A DNA stretch of 64,000 bases, taken from positions 456,501 through 520,500 of the forward strand of contig JAJLTO010000003.1 of assembly GCA_030568195.1 (NCBI GenBank), read 5' to 3'. Source of the DNA: Dipodascopsis uninucleata var. uninucleata. Taxonomy: Eukaryota > Ascomycota > Lipomycetes > Lipomycetales > Lipomycetaceae. Below are positions 46,607-57,973 of this stretch, piece after piece; the stretch's first letter is position 1, and every line of letters starts with the position of its first letter. Made by a program: the position numbers and the translations under genes. Below the pieces are notes generated by a model, which ran no database searches, had not been told where the DNA came from, and saw only the letters and a list, made by a program, of their open reading frames with translations.

Positions 46607-49025
46607 ATGTCTTCTCTCTCTCTTTCGGAATCATCGCCTGAAAAGCAATCTTCAGGTGAAAATGGCTCACCGGGAGCCAGTTCTGTCTCCATTTCAGAGC
46701 CTAGGCAGCAGCAGCAGTCATGGCGTAATCAACCTGTCGTATTTGATTCCTCATACGAGCCGGATAATGATTCTACGAGTCAAAAGATTCTTGATCACAA
46801 TCGATCATTGTACAAAATCAGCAGAGGCAACCTTACCGAGCCTGTATCTATCGGTAAACATTCTCCAACAGCGCTGACACCTACAGCACATAATACAGCA
46901 TCTAATAAAGGGTCCAGCGTTATTTTAAATCAGCATCAACCGCAAGTCAAATCGGATCCAAAATCAGCAGGATATCGCGAATTTAGTGCGCAAAGGGCTA
47001 GTGCTAATGGATTGTCGATCGGTCAGAAGAAGCCGTACGTAGCACCTAAGAGCAATAATATCAACCAGATTTTAAAACGAGAGTGGAAGGAGAGAGGTAG
47101 AAAGCGGAATTATAGAACAAAGTCAGAGAAAAATCACAATGAGGTAGGATGGGAGCCTGGAGTTGATATTCGCAATACGGAAGTAGAGCTTGGAGAAAAC
47201 TCGGTAGTTACAATTACAGACTATAATGTGGACAGATATCGAGTAGTTAGCAAGATCGACAAACATTCTATAGACCAGTTTCTCAAAGACAAACAACCTT
47301 GGGCGACTGTCAGGTGGATCAATGTAAAAAAACTGTCTTGGGATGTGGTCAAGTCAATTTCTGAGTTCTATGCGCTCCATCCTTTGGCTGTAGAGGATAT
47401 ATTTGATATTCCTAGAAGAGCGAAGGCGGATCATTACAAAAATCAAACGTTTTGTAGTTTGCCTTTACATAAGCTTGTCAACACCAAAGTTATAGATGAT
47501 TATTTTGACTCTCAGGAAGGATATTCGTTATTTTCGCGATTATTTGGCAAGCAAAAAAAACCAGACAAGAATACTCTTAGTAGTGATCTCGTTAAGGTTA
47601 TGGCAGAGAATAATATGATGACGATGCAAGAATGGAATAATCCTACTCTTGATAAAACATATCTCGATTATAAGCGAAGTTTAGGACGATATCATGAAGT
47701 TGTTGCTATTGAGCAAGTCTCTATCTTTTTGATTGAAGACCATACTATTATCTCTTTTTTTGAGAATGCGGGCGACGATATTGAGGGACCTATACTGTCA
47801 CATATCGCTACGCCAAACACTCTTCTACGAGAATCACCTGAGCCTTCATTACTCCTTCAAGCAATTCTTGACAATGTCGTTGACATTGCTTTCGGAATTA
47901 TTAGTGAATATCAGAAGTATATCGTTGAGCTACAAGCTGATGTTTTCATATCTGCCTCCATGAGGCACACTCGAGATTTACATGTTTTATCTGAGGAGAT
48001 TGCTATGCTTAAAGCTACGTTAATGCCCATTTATTCGCTCGTGCAGACTCTACGAGATCATGCCCATGTATCGCAAGTGATGTCTCCCAATGAAAAAGTT
48101 CTTACCGGCGGGCACATATCAGAATACGCAAAGTTGTATCTTAGTGATGTTGCTGATCATGTCATATCATGTATGAATCTCTATTATTTCTTTTAAGACT
48201 GCCTCCATTAACCTTGATATTTTAGTTACCGATAACTTGGATTTGATGCGTCATACTACTGAGAATATGATTAATCTGGTATGTTGATAATGTGTTAGAA
48301 ACATGTATTTTTTTTACTAACTCTAGTTTCAGATCTTTAATACAATGTCAGTTCAGGAAAACGAAGCAATGCGACAGCTTACCTTGATCACTATTATATT
48401 TCTTCCTTTGACTTTCATGACGGGGTATTTTGGTATGAACTTTAATGAGTTCGGTGCTCTCGATAACACTCCAGCATATTTCTGGTATATTGCAATTCCT
48501 GTTACTGTCTTCATTATTATTATAATATCGTGGTCTTGGATTGCCGGCAGAGCACGACGAGTTCGTCAAGTCTACCGAAAGCAAGCTCTTCGAAGGCGTG
48601 AAGATAAAAAGAAGATTCTTGTTAAAAAGTATGAGGAGGATGTCAGACGACAGAGTATGGGTAGTCATCCTATTATGATCAATGCTACAGATCAAGATAG
48701 TAGTGATATTCAGGTATCGATGCCTGATACGCCCTCTACGGGAACAAGGTTAAGTCTTCAGAATCGTAATATGCCCGGCGTTAATCAACAAGGTTACTCA
48801 GATGGTGTCAATCCAACCGCTCAGACGTCTGTAGCACCTGGATTTAATCAGTTTCAATATCGTACTGCGCGTCAGCGTACGCATACTCCGATTCAGGAGC
48901 TTAGGTCGGTGTCACCGAGTCGATCTGCTCCGTCAGAAATAGTATTGAGGCCAGAAACAGTACTTTCACCATTACCTCAAAAAGTAACTAGTTTAAGAGG
49001 CGATTACGGGATGGATACTGTCTAG
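46607..49025 (+). CDS. CorA-family magnesium transporter (ALR/MNR2 type)
   Basis: Mg2+ channel of the eukaryotic CorA branch: Alr1/2 at the plasma membrane or Mnr2 at the vacuole. Exons 46607-48170, 48226-48278 and 48333-49025 give 769 residues. The cytosolic funnel contains WINVKKLSWDVVKSISEFYA and HPLAVEDIFDIPRRAKADHY. Near the C-terminus come two membrane helices: LTLITIIFLPLTFMTGYFGM, ending in the selectivity motif Gly573-Met-Asn575, and FWYIAIPVTVFIIIIISWSW. The N-terminal 170 residues and the C-terminal 130 residues are disordered. Both introns are very short (55 and 54 nt) and split the helix before the pore. For intron 2 I prefer the acceptor at 48332 over 48326, because it leaves 11 nt after ACTAAC and restores NLIFNTMS. 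ALR and MNR2 cannot be told apart here. Confidence 0.92.
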
Positions 49026-49770
49026 GCCAATATAAATAACAGATACAAGGCAAGCTTGGTAAATGAGTTTTGGTAGTCACATTGTCGATTTTGTTTATAC
49101 TTTTTGGAATGAAAGCAAATCATCGTAAGTGTGATGTCCTAGAGGCAACGTTCATATTATATTGAATCGTAGTATATTTCATTCGCATTGTAGTAGTTGT
49201 TAACTAGGATAATAGTCCAATAGCAAATATTAATTTATAGATAAGATTTAATATTGAGCTATAGCAAATACCAGAACTACAATTTTTAGATACAATAATG
49301 ACAATATATTAATACTGATAATGACAGCAGATTTGACGGATGTTGCAGCTGTGATGGAGGAAATTAGCACTGATGAGAAATTTGCTCAATATATCAAATA
49401 GAGATGATTCGTTATAAATACTTGATTTTGTCTTGAAATTAATAAGATTCAATGAATGGAATTACAAAAACAAATAAACCAGAAAATCAAGTAGAAAGCC
49501 ATCATCCAGAAGAAAGCTAAAATTATATAGTATGCAACATGAATCCCACAGTTTAGTTGTCGTTTCCTTTGTGGAATCTACTGAGAACAGCATGAATGAA
49601 AGAGATGGAATAGTAATAGTAATCAATAATGTAACGTTAATTTTCTTACATGAGTAATTAATGGAAGCCAGTGAATGCCCAAAAAAAAGTCCCGTAAGAA
49701 AAAGGTCTTTCTGCTTTATAATTCTAGATCATTTGACATCGTCGTCCTCACGATACATTTCCCTTCTATT
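49026..49770. other. Convergent 3' flanks
   Basis: AT-rich, between Mg transporter and ATG18 stops. Nothing recognised. Confidence 0.4.
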
Positions 49771-51631
49771 CTAGTCTGCTAATAAAGATTGGTTCATATC
49801 GTCACTATTTCCTAGTAATCTGTAATATAGTTAGAATTAACTAAAAAAGGAATAGCTCATATAAGAATACTCACGAGTATTGCTTTATCATAGTACATTC
49901 GCCGCCTTTCTCTAGATCAATACTGTATTGATAGAAATATCCTTCGGAAGTAACAACAATAACATGAGGGGAAGTAGCACTAATTGCAACGACACTCTTC
50001 ACTCCCTTGGTTGGTAATTTCAGAAATGCAAAATCTCGAGCGGGCTCCCACATTTCAGTTACTGCAGTTGGTAAATAACCCCCAACTCTACCAGCTACGC
50101 TTCTTCCTAGCGTCTGCGATGACCTTCGTATTAAGTTTCTATGAAAAGCAAATAATGTCAGCAACTGAGAGTTCGATTTCCGAACTATTTGACTAACCTC
50201 ATAGCACCATTTCTAGTCTTTCCGTCCATCATAGCATCAAAAATACCACCATTAATTCCAGGAGGAGATCCGGACTCGGATCCTAAAGATGATGATGATA
50301 AGCTCTTCCTACGGCCTTCTCCAGATTCTTCATTCTGATCGTCGTCGCCTTCGGACAACTTGAATATATGAACAGTATCTGTTGCCGAACTGACACATAG
50401 TAAAGTAGAGGTGATATTAAAAGTGAGAGAATATATGCGAGACGGATAAGATCCCCGCCTAAACTGGTACAGTTTTGCACCTCCTGGTACAGAAAAAACA
50501 CGCACAATAGTCCCTTTGTCAGAAGCTGTTGCAAGCATTGTTCCATCTTGATTAAGTGCTAAACAAGAAAGCGGAGCCTTATGTGCCTCAATGACATTGA
50601 TAGGTTGAAGTGACAGAGCATCAAATATCAAAACATCACCATTACTAGAAGGCAGAGGTGTTTGCTGTGACTGTTGATAAGAGCCAGTAGTCGAAGATAT
50701 TGGCGACGCAGGATGTGGAGGAGACGGATAAGCAATATAGCAGTTTTCGGAAGAAGGTGATAATGCGCATATAGCTAAATCAAAATACCGTAATATAATA
50801 CGTGAGACATGAATATTAAGACAGCAAGCAAATAGATTATACAAAATAAAACCATACCTGATGGATTCGGTGATGTTTCAATGGTATGTAATAGCTTCAT
50901 GTTACTAATATCATATACATAAATTTGCTCCTCCAGAACCGCTATCAGTCGTCGTCTATTTAACTTAACAGCGAGTACAGAAGTAGGAAACGTGAGTTCA
51001 CATATAGTCGATTGTCTCTGTGTAGATATTGTTTTGAATTAGCCACGCCAGCGTACATCTTTATCATGTCCCCTCTGTCACAAGCCGGAAATAATATTCC
51101 CAACGTTATAATCCATACCTTTGTATTTGTTATATGCAGCCGACGAGGAGAAAGAGCAGGCTGATCTCCGATACCGACCAGTGCAACGAGTGATGTACAA
51201 AAGAGCATTTCAACGATGGCTACTCAATATGTAGTATAGAAACGTCAGATCAACAAGTCTTCCACAACAGTTCCATTTGAGTTCGCATGACACAACCTGC
51301 ATCACGCTCATCTATCAATTCAGACATTTAAACCTACCAATTCCACCGTCAGCTATACGATAAAGAATGTGTTAGTCACTAGGCTTAAGTCGTAAATCAG
51401 AACAAGCAATACAGATATGTGAGCTTGCTAGCACCTCGGCAAGACTCAAACCATTAGCTTATTTCTCGGATACCAACCTTTGAAGAAACATTTTCCAAAT
51501 GGATCGCAGTTGTAAATCTTATAACCCCTCTTTGTTCCAACCGATATACAGCTAAAATCTTGGTTGAAATTGACAAAATTCAGAGCATCGTCAGAGCGAC
51601 TATGCTGCTGTTCGAGTACTGGTGAGGTCAT
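49771..51631 (-). CDS. ATG18: PROPPIN autophagy protein Atg18
   Basis: Seven-bladed propeller that binds PI3P and PI(3,5)P2, acting with Atg2 in autophagosome growth and with Fab1 in vacuole size control. Seven exons: 51631-51478, 51352-51338 (15 nt), 51219-51119, 51017-50858, 50774-50198, 50138-49875, 49819-49771; 439 residues (yeast 500). Key blocks: [40 protein letters not shown]-type (here [20 protein letters not shown]), [20 protein letters not shown], and the lipid-binding loop FRRG within [19 protein letters not shown]. The Ser-rich insertion after HIFKL is the usual blade-6 loop. The C-terminus [18 protein letters not shown] lies in the last exon. FRRG and the length favour Atg18 over Hsv2. 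Divergent from PPM2, 422 bp between starts. Confidence 0.95.
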
Positions 51632-52053
51632 TCCTTTGGAACGCTTGATGACTTAGACGGCTTTTATTTTAATATCACTCTTATTCGTATATGTAAGTAG
51701 ATAGAGCTTACTTCCTTGTTGTGTAAAGCAGTAGGAATAAGTCGAATAAATCAAATCACAGGTAATGTAGATATTCAAGTACTATCCTAGGTCGAGAAGT
51801 GTGTTGAAAATCGCGATTTCCAGAGTTGGGTAAAACCATGTTCTCTTACCAAAAGTTTGACATCTTTCAGAGTAAGTTACCTCAGCGAACAAAATTTTTA
51901 AGAGCTTACTGACCGAACAGGACTCTAAATCAGCCAAAACAATTTTTTTGGTATCCAGAAGAATTTAAATTGTGTATAAAAACGAATGGCATCATAGACA
52001 CAGGGACAGTGATAGTAGTGTGTATAGATAGAACTTATAACACTATTAAATTA
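51632..52053. promoter_or_regulatory. Bidirectional promoter region, ATG18 and PPM2
   Basis: 422 bp between two divergent start codons; must hold both promoters and 5' UTRs. No named site recognised. Confidence 0.5.
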
Positions 52054-55000
52054 ATGAGCAATATGACAAAGCTAGAAAAAAAAAAAGTTATTAGCAAACA
52101 TTCGAAAGATGCTAAAAAGAATAAGCAAGATCTAGCTATACAGGAGACAAATGGATCTTCTATAGTCTCAAAGAGATCGGTAGAACGATTGTACTATCCT
52201 GTGAAGGTAGACGACTCACGACTACCGAACGCTCACTTCTTCAAATATTTTGTATCAAAGCCTCAGCGAAGAGCACCATTGATCAACCGTGGATATTGGC
52301 TACGTATGCATGCTATCCACTTGCAAGTGAAGAAGGTAAGTTATCTCTATCTAACACAATGCATAAAGGAGTCAAGAGGGGACTAGGGCGTGTGGAAGAG
52401 TATACATATATAGATATATGTCATACAGTTCAAATTTGCCGATTGCTAATTATATGATACAGTTTCTCAATGAAAATACGAGTTCTCGGAAGATTATTAT
52501 AAATTTAGGATGCGGATAGTAAGTGATAAATTGATTTCAACCTTGTACTGTCTCTCTTTACTTACAAATCTAAAAGTGATCCTGTACCTTTTCAGTATCT
52601 GAACAAGCTCTCAACTGACCGAAGCAAAGCAATATTTGTTGACGTTGATTATCCTGATTTGATATCGCGTAAAATTAGAATGATTTTAGATTCTAAGGAG
52701 CTAGTATCCTTAATCAGTCCTTTACGCGAGCCTCAAGATAGTGCAGTAAAACTGGCATCTGATAATTATTATGTTGTAGCCTGTGATCTGTCGAAAATTA
52801 CAGAACTCTCGGCCGCTCTCAAGTCACACAGTATTCTCGATCCAGACTGTGATGTATTGTTTATTGCTGAAGTCTCTTTGACTTATATGAATGTCGATGC
52901 GGCCGACAATGTCATTAAGTATGCAGCATCAATAGGAAAATCTATGTCGAGATTTGTCCTTCTCGAACAGATAGTACCGGACGGCTTGCAACATCCTTTT
53001 GCTAGGACTATGGTGAGCCATTTTAATCGTTTGCTAACTCCCATAAGAGCAATTGAAAAATACAAGACATCAGACGATCAAATTCAGCGATTCAGAAATT
53101 GCGGATGGTCTTATGCTGAAGCAACAGATCTGCAAGAGATCTGGAAAAGTCAAGTTACTAGTAATGAAAAACGGGCAATCGAGTCAATAGAGCCATTCGA
53201 CGAATGGGAAGAATTTTATTTTTTCTGCCAGCACTATGTCATTTTAATTGCGGAATCATCACCAAGGAATCATGTCAAACATTTAAAGTCTTCATCTTAT
53301 ACAAATCGAAAAACTACCTCTCTTGCGATACAGTCGTGTAGTTCATCGAGACGACGATGGGGTTCATCAGCATTATTGAGCAGCAAACGTATTCTTTACG
53401 TCGGAGGTTTAGGAGTAAAGACAAAGCTTGAATCTTCATTTCTGCTTACAAGTGATCCAACCGAGGAGCTAAAAATTGACCCCTTAAATAAACCGTGCGC
53501 TAGAATGTGTCATACTATAGTTTCCTTGAACAATTCGAGAGCTCTGATATGTGGCGGTCGCGGAACACCAGGTATGGCATATGATGATACTTATATCTAT
53601 GACGACAAGCTTAAAAATTGGCAGAGAGTGGGAAATCTACCAGAAGGTAGATACAGACATGCAACTGTGAACACTGATGCAAATATTGTTTTATTCGGCG
53701 GGTATATCACTGGTTTGTCAGAAGCTACCTCCGAGTGGCTCAAGTTTGATACAGTTACGAAATGCTGGCAATCATTAAGGAGTAATAGAAGCCTTGGATA
53801 CAGGCTATCACCAGGCATGTGCTGGATGGGATCTTACGGACTAGTATTTGGGGGATGCAACATTTATGGTGATATTTACGATGATGTATATAGTTGGAGA
53901 GTTGTCGGAGACATTGTTGAAATAGAGCCTTTGATAGCAGATCGGCTTTGTAGTAGAACCTTTGGTCGTTTAGGCGCAAACGTTCTCAGATATAATGATG
54001 AGAGTCTCATAATTGTAGGCGGAGTGTCTGAAAACGGTCTTTTGAAGACTGAGGAATCGATAGTCATGGTTAATCTTACAACTAAGACAGAATATACGTT
54101 AATAGTCGACAATAAGCAAGATTATCCAATGCTTAATGGTAGTTCAGTTCAGTTGATCGGCAATTCACTTATTGTCATAGGCGGCGGTGCTGTCTGCTTT
54201 TCATTTGGTGCTTGCTGGAATGAACTCTCAATATTTGATATTAATGGAAGTGAATCTGGCATCCAGTTGTATAGCTGCGATGAGACACAGGCTCAAATTG
54301 GGAAGCACATAGAAGAGAAAACAGTGAATAACGCATTAAATATTCCAGTTAGAGTTTCTGGTATTACTGAATTTGCGCCAAAGTCGATCGGTGACTGGTT
54401 GTCAATTTACAATTCGTCCTCTCCAGCTATTGTAAGAGGCGCAGAGATTGGTCCTTGCAAAGAATTGTGGACCGCACAATACCTGAAAGACAAAGTGGGG
54501 CGGGACAGGAATATTGTTGTTCATGCAGCGGAGTCGTCTGCTATGAGCTTTGAGCATAAAAATTTCAGTTACGTTAATATGACCTTCGGCGGCTTTATCG
54601 ATCAAGTCTACAATAATGTCTCTAAGTGTAGCAAAAAACGATTATATTTGCGCTCTTTGTCGTCCTACAATCCCAAGACAAAGCCTGCGAATATATATGA
54701 GGATTTTCCAGAGATTGCTGATGACTTCCTACTGCCAGCTGATCTGAAGAAATTTATTGAAGGCAAAGAGTTCTCATCCCCTTTACGTATTTCTAGTCCG
54801 GACGTTGGAATGTGGCTACATTATGACGTTACAGCAAATGTTTTAGTACAGGTCCAAGGAAGCAAGCGAGTTCGTCTATACCCGCCCACAGATGTGTCAT
54901 ATTTATCATTCCCTGCCGGATCGTCATCGTCTACTATTATGAATATTTTTGATGACCAATCACTTGATGCTGTTTCAGCTGCTAATGTGCATCCATATGA

Positions 55001-55286
55001 GTCAGTCATGCATCCAGGCGATATTCTCTTTATACCGTCGATGTGGCTGCACGCAACTCTGCCTCTGGAACCTAGTATATCCATAAACACTTTTTGGAAA
55101 GATTTAGATCAATCTGCATACTCTCTAGGAAAGGATGTTTATGGTAATCGTGATCTCAAGACTTACGAAGACGGTCGTCTTGCTGTTAAACGCATCATCA
55201 AATCTTTTGATAACCTTCCAGATGATATCAGAAAATTTTATATATCTAGATTATCTGATGAGATGAAGTATAATATGTGCAATTGA
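52054..55286 (+). CDS. PPM2: tRNA wybutosine-synthesizing protein 4 (Ppm2/Tyw4) with Kelch and JmjC domains
   Basis: Last steps of wybutosine synthesis at G37 of tRNA-Phe: carboxyl methylation and methoxycarbonylation. Exons 52054-52335, 52463-52518 and 52577-55286 give 1015 residues. Domain 1 (1-330) is a leucine-carboxyl-methyltransferase fold: [13 protein letters not shown] loop [11 protein letters not shown] (105-115) across intron 2, [10 protein letters not shown] and [15 protein letters not shown]. Domain 2 (about 380-690) is a Kelch propeller ([30 protein letters not shown]). Domain 3 (about 710-960) is JmjC with metal ligands His861-x-Asp863 ([10 protein letters not shown]) and His938 (MWLHATLP). 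S. cerevisiae Ppm2 is shorter (695); the fused layout is as in filamentous fungi. Intron acceptors were chosen to restore [12 protein letters not shown]. No ATG lies upstream of 52054 in frame. Confidence 0.93.
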
Positions 55287-55961
55287 TTTCTTTATCGGGA
55301 TATATGCATATACATTTGGATATAGTTGTATAGTTATATAGAGAATCATAGTATAAAAATCATCTTTAAGTAATGTCATCGATTCAGCACTGTTTTCTTA
55401 CCTACGAGCAATCTCCAGGTACAATCAAAAGCCTCTTGAACCAGAACGACATAAACCCTACTCTTTAATGTACTGCACTAAAACCCGTAACCTTACCTGG
55501 AACAGATTAACCATGTAGGAACAGGGTTTTATTATCATGCCCGCGATAACAGGCAAAATTTAGCCAATCAGTGGGAGCATATCTAACTTAGGCTAACTGT
55601 ACTAAAGACACGGTTCTAATGCAGCTAACAATATTTATTATGATACATATGGCAATATTTCCAAATAAAGTAAAATGCATATCCTTTTATGATATAGTGT
55701 AGATGTATTCTAGACTGTTATTAGCATGGTACAATATTCTAATACAGAATACATTTGATAACTGATATTGTTAGTCGTTGCCCGGCCATAGCTAAGCTGC
55801 GCACTTTCTCAGTTCACTGCCAAAATTTGCAAAGATCCATATACTTTTCCTTCTTCTTTTTCTCTTGTTCTCCTTTTATCAGGTGTCACCGCTCGCTTCC
55901 TTTTTGCAATCCATCATTATCCGTTTTATTTTGTTTACGACCCGTCAGACAAATTTTTAAA
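55287..55961. other. Intergenic region upstream of VMA16
   Basis: Contains AAACCCTA at about 55455, a single telomere-type box, and a pyrimidine-rich tract (55840-55870) before the VMA16 start. No gene recognised. Confidence 0.4.
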
Positions 55962-57256
55962 ATGGGTGCTCCAGCTGTTATCGGTTCCATTGCCCTGTTG
56001 GGTGCTTTCGTCGTCGGTGGATGTATGTGGTTTTCTGTTAATGCTTTCTTTATTGCGTCCTGTACTGCTTCTCCTTAGTTGGCCAAAATTTCATGACTTA
56101 AGAACCGTGTTTGTTTTCAGTAATGCACGATAGTAGTTTGCGATTACTTTGATATTGAGATTAAGCAGGACTATAATGATATGGTATATCAGAAGATGGA
56201 TAGTATTATGGTAGAGAGATTATGATAAGTCTTACTAGATATATCTTATTGGCGAAAATTGATAATGAATTTCGTGTGATAATGATAGGAATATGAGTTA
56301 TTTATCAATATTTGAAGATTGTGTTGAACTATATATAATATAGAATGAAGTAAAATATTTACTGATAGAGAGAATGATGGATTTGTTGTTCTACTGAGTT
56401 GGAGGTAGTTCGTGTGCATCAAGAGTTTCGATGGTCAAGATAGGTTGCCTTCTCCGTGTTATATAGTACTTGCGTACTGGATGCTGTTTGACTCTGCAGC
56501 AAAATTGAGAATGGATTATATAGGAATAATGCTGTTATTGTAGATCGGAGAAGCATAGTTTAATATAGAGACGCTACCAATTATTGCTGTTGATATTTTG
56601 ATACTAATCAATGCTATTATTATAGATATGCTTTTCACTGGCTCCGGAGAGGACTTTAATGTTGGTAAATTTCTTACAACTACTTCGCCATATACCTGGG
56701 CTTCTTTGGGTATTGCTCTTTGCATTGGTTTGAGTGTTGTTGGTGCTGCATGGTGAGTTATCTATTTAATTGAAGATCTACAAGTTCTTTAGATATCTAT
56801 CGGCTGAATTGATACTTCTAACACGGTAATTTATGTTCTAATAGGGGTATTTTTGTTACCGGTACTTCCATTGTTGGTGGTGGTGTTAAAGCTCCACGAA
56901 TTCGAACAAAGAATTTGATTTCTATCATTTTCTGTGAGGTCGTCGCTATCTATGGTGTCATTATGTCCATTGTTTTCTCTGCCAAGCTTGCTGCTGTAGT
57001 TGGACCAGACTTGTACACTCCAGAGAATTATTACACTGGTTATGCCCTTTTCTGGGGTGGTATCACTGTCGGTATTTGCAACCTTGTTTGTGGTGTTGCT
57101 GTCGGTGTTACTGGATCCACCGCTGCTATTGCTGATGCCGCTGACCCATCTCTCTTTGTCAAGATTCTTGTCATTGAGATTTTCGGTAGTGTGCTTGGTC
57201 TATTCGGTCTTATCGTCGGTCTGTTGATGACCGGTAAGGCCCAGGAATTCCAGTAA
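55962..57256 (+). CDS. VMA16: V-ATPase V0 proteolipid subunit c''
   Basis: Proteolipid of the rotating c-ring of the vacuolar proton pump. Exons 55962-56022, 56626-56752 and 56845-57256 give 199 residues (yeast 213). Exon 1 ([20 protein letters not shown]) is the first membrane helix. Then [60 protein letters not shown] (with the proton-carrying Glu in IIFCEVVA) and [20 protein letters not shown] follow and match yeast Vma16 closely. The first intron is 603 nt, with GTATGT and a TACTAAT branch; the second is 92 nt. Without removal of intron 1 the frame would stop after 38 codons at 56078. This is the second V0 subunit gene in the window with an unusually long first intron. Confidence 0.96.
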
Positions 57257-57973
57257 ACGATCTTACGTCCTATTATCTTTGAAGACGCGGAGCAGTAGAA
57301 TAGAAAGTTCAAAGAAGCATTTTTTATTATTTCCACTAAATTTGAAAATGGTATTTATATATTATAATATACATACTTGATGACGGTTCCGATTCTTCAT
57401 TTAATCATTTATTTTTTTTGGTAGAGGACTGGTGTTTTTATTTACCTTTTTTTCTATTTTTATTATATCGGTGTGCTTTGTAAGTCATAATTGGGTTGTG
57501 AGGCGAATAAAGTTGTGGGTTATAGATTCAATCAAATATATATCAAAATAATCCGAAAATGTCCCATGACTTGATCCCTCTTAATGAAATAGGTTGTTTC
57601 TGTTGCGAAGTGTATATGTTTGAGAAATATTGTTTTAAGAACGATAACGAAGAAAAGAGATTGAAGTAAGCTGATTGGAAGATCTGGTTGAGTTTCATTA
57701 GGATTTGTGCTAGTGACTAAAGATAGCCAGGATTTATTGACATAATGCGTTTTTGCTGCCGATTCTCATTCGTAGATAAGATAGTAAATGAATAACTAAT
57801 TGAAAGACGACTAAAGCTATATTTACATTATGATATATCTTTGTTAACAAAATGAAAGACACTAGAATATCAAGAAGATGACTGTCTCAATAAACAAAAT
57901 AAGCGGAAAATCTTTTCGTATTAATATCAGAAGAAAATAATCTACTGTGTATGGTTATTCAGAAAGAAAATGC
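57257..57973. other. Convergent 3' flanks
   Basis: AT-rich, between VMA16 and TCP1 stops. Nothing recognised. Confidence 0.4.

Noticed and set aside
53597-54112. Antisense open frames within PPM2
   Set aside because: Shadow frames of the coding strand with no own features.
56372-56410. Second C/D-box candidate in the VMA16 intron (ATGATGG followed by CTGA)
   Set aside because: Box C and CTGA are only about 20 nt apart and no other box D at usual spacing follows.
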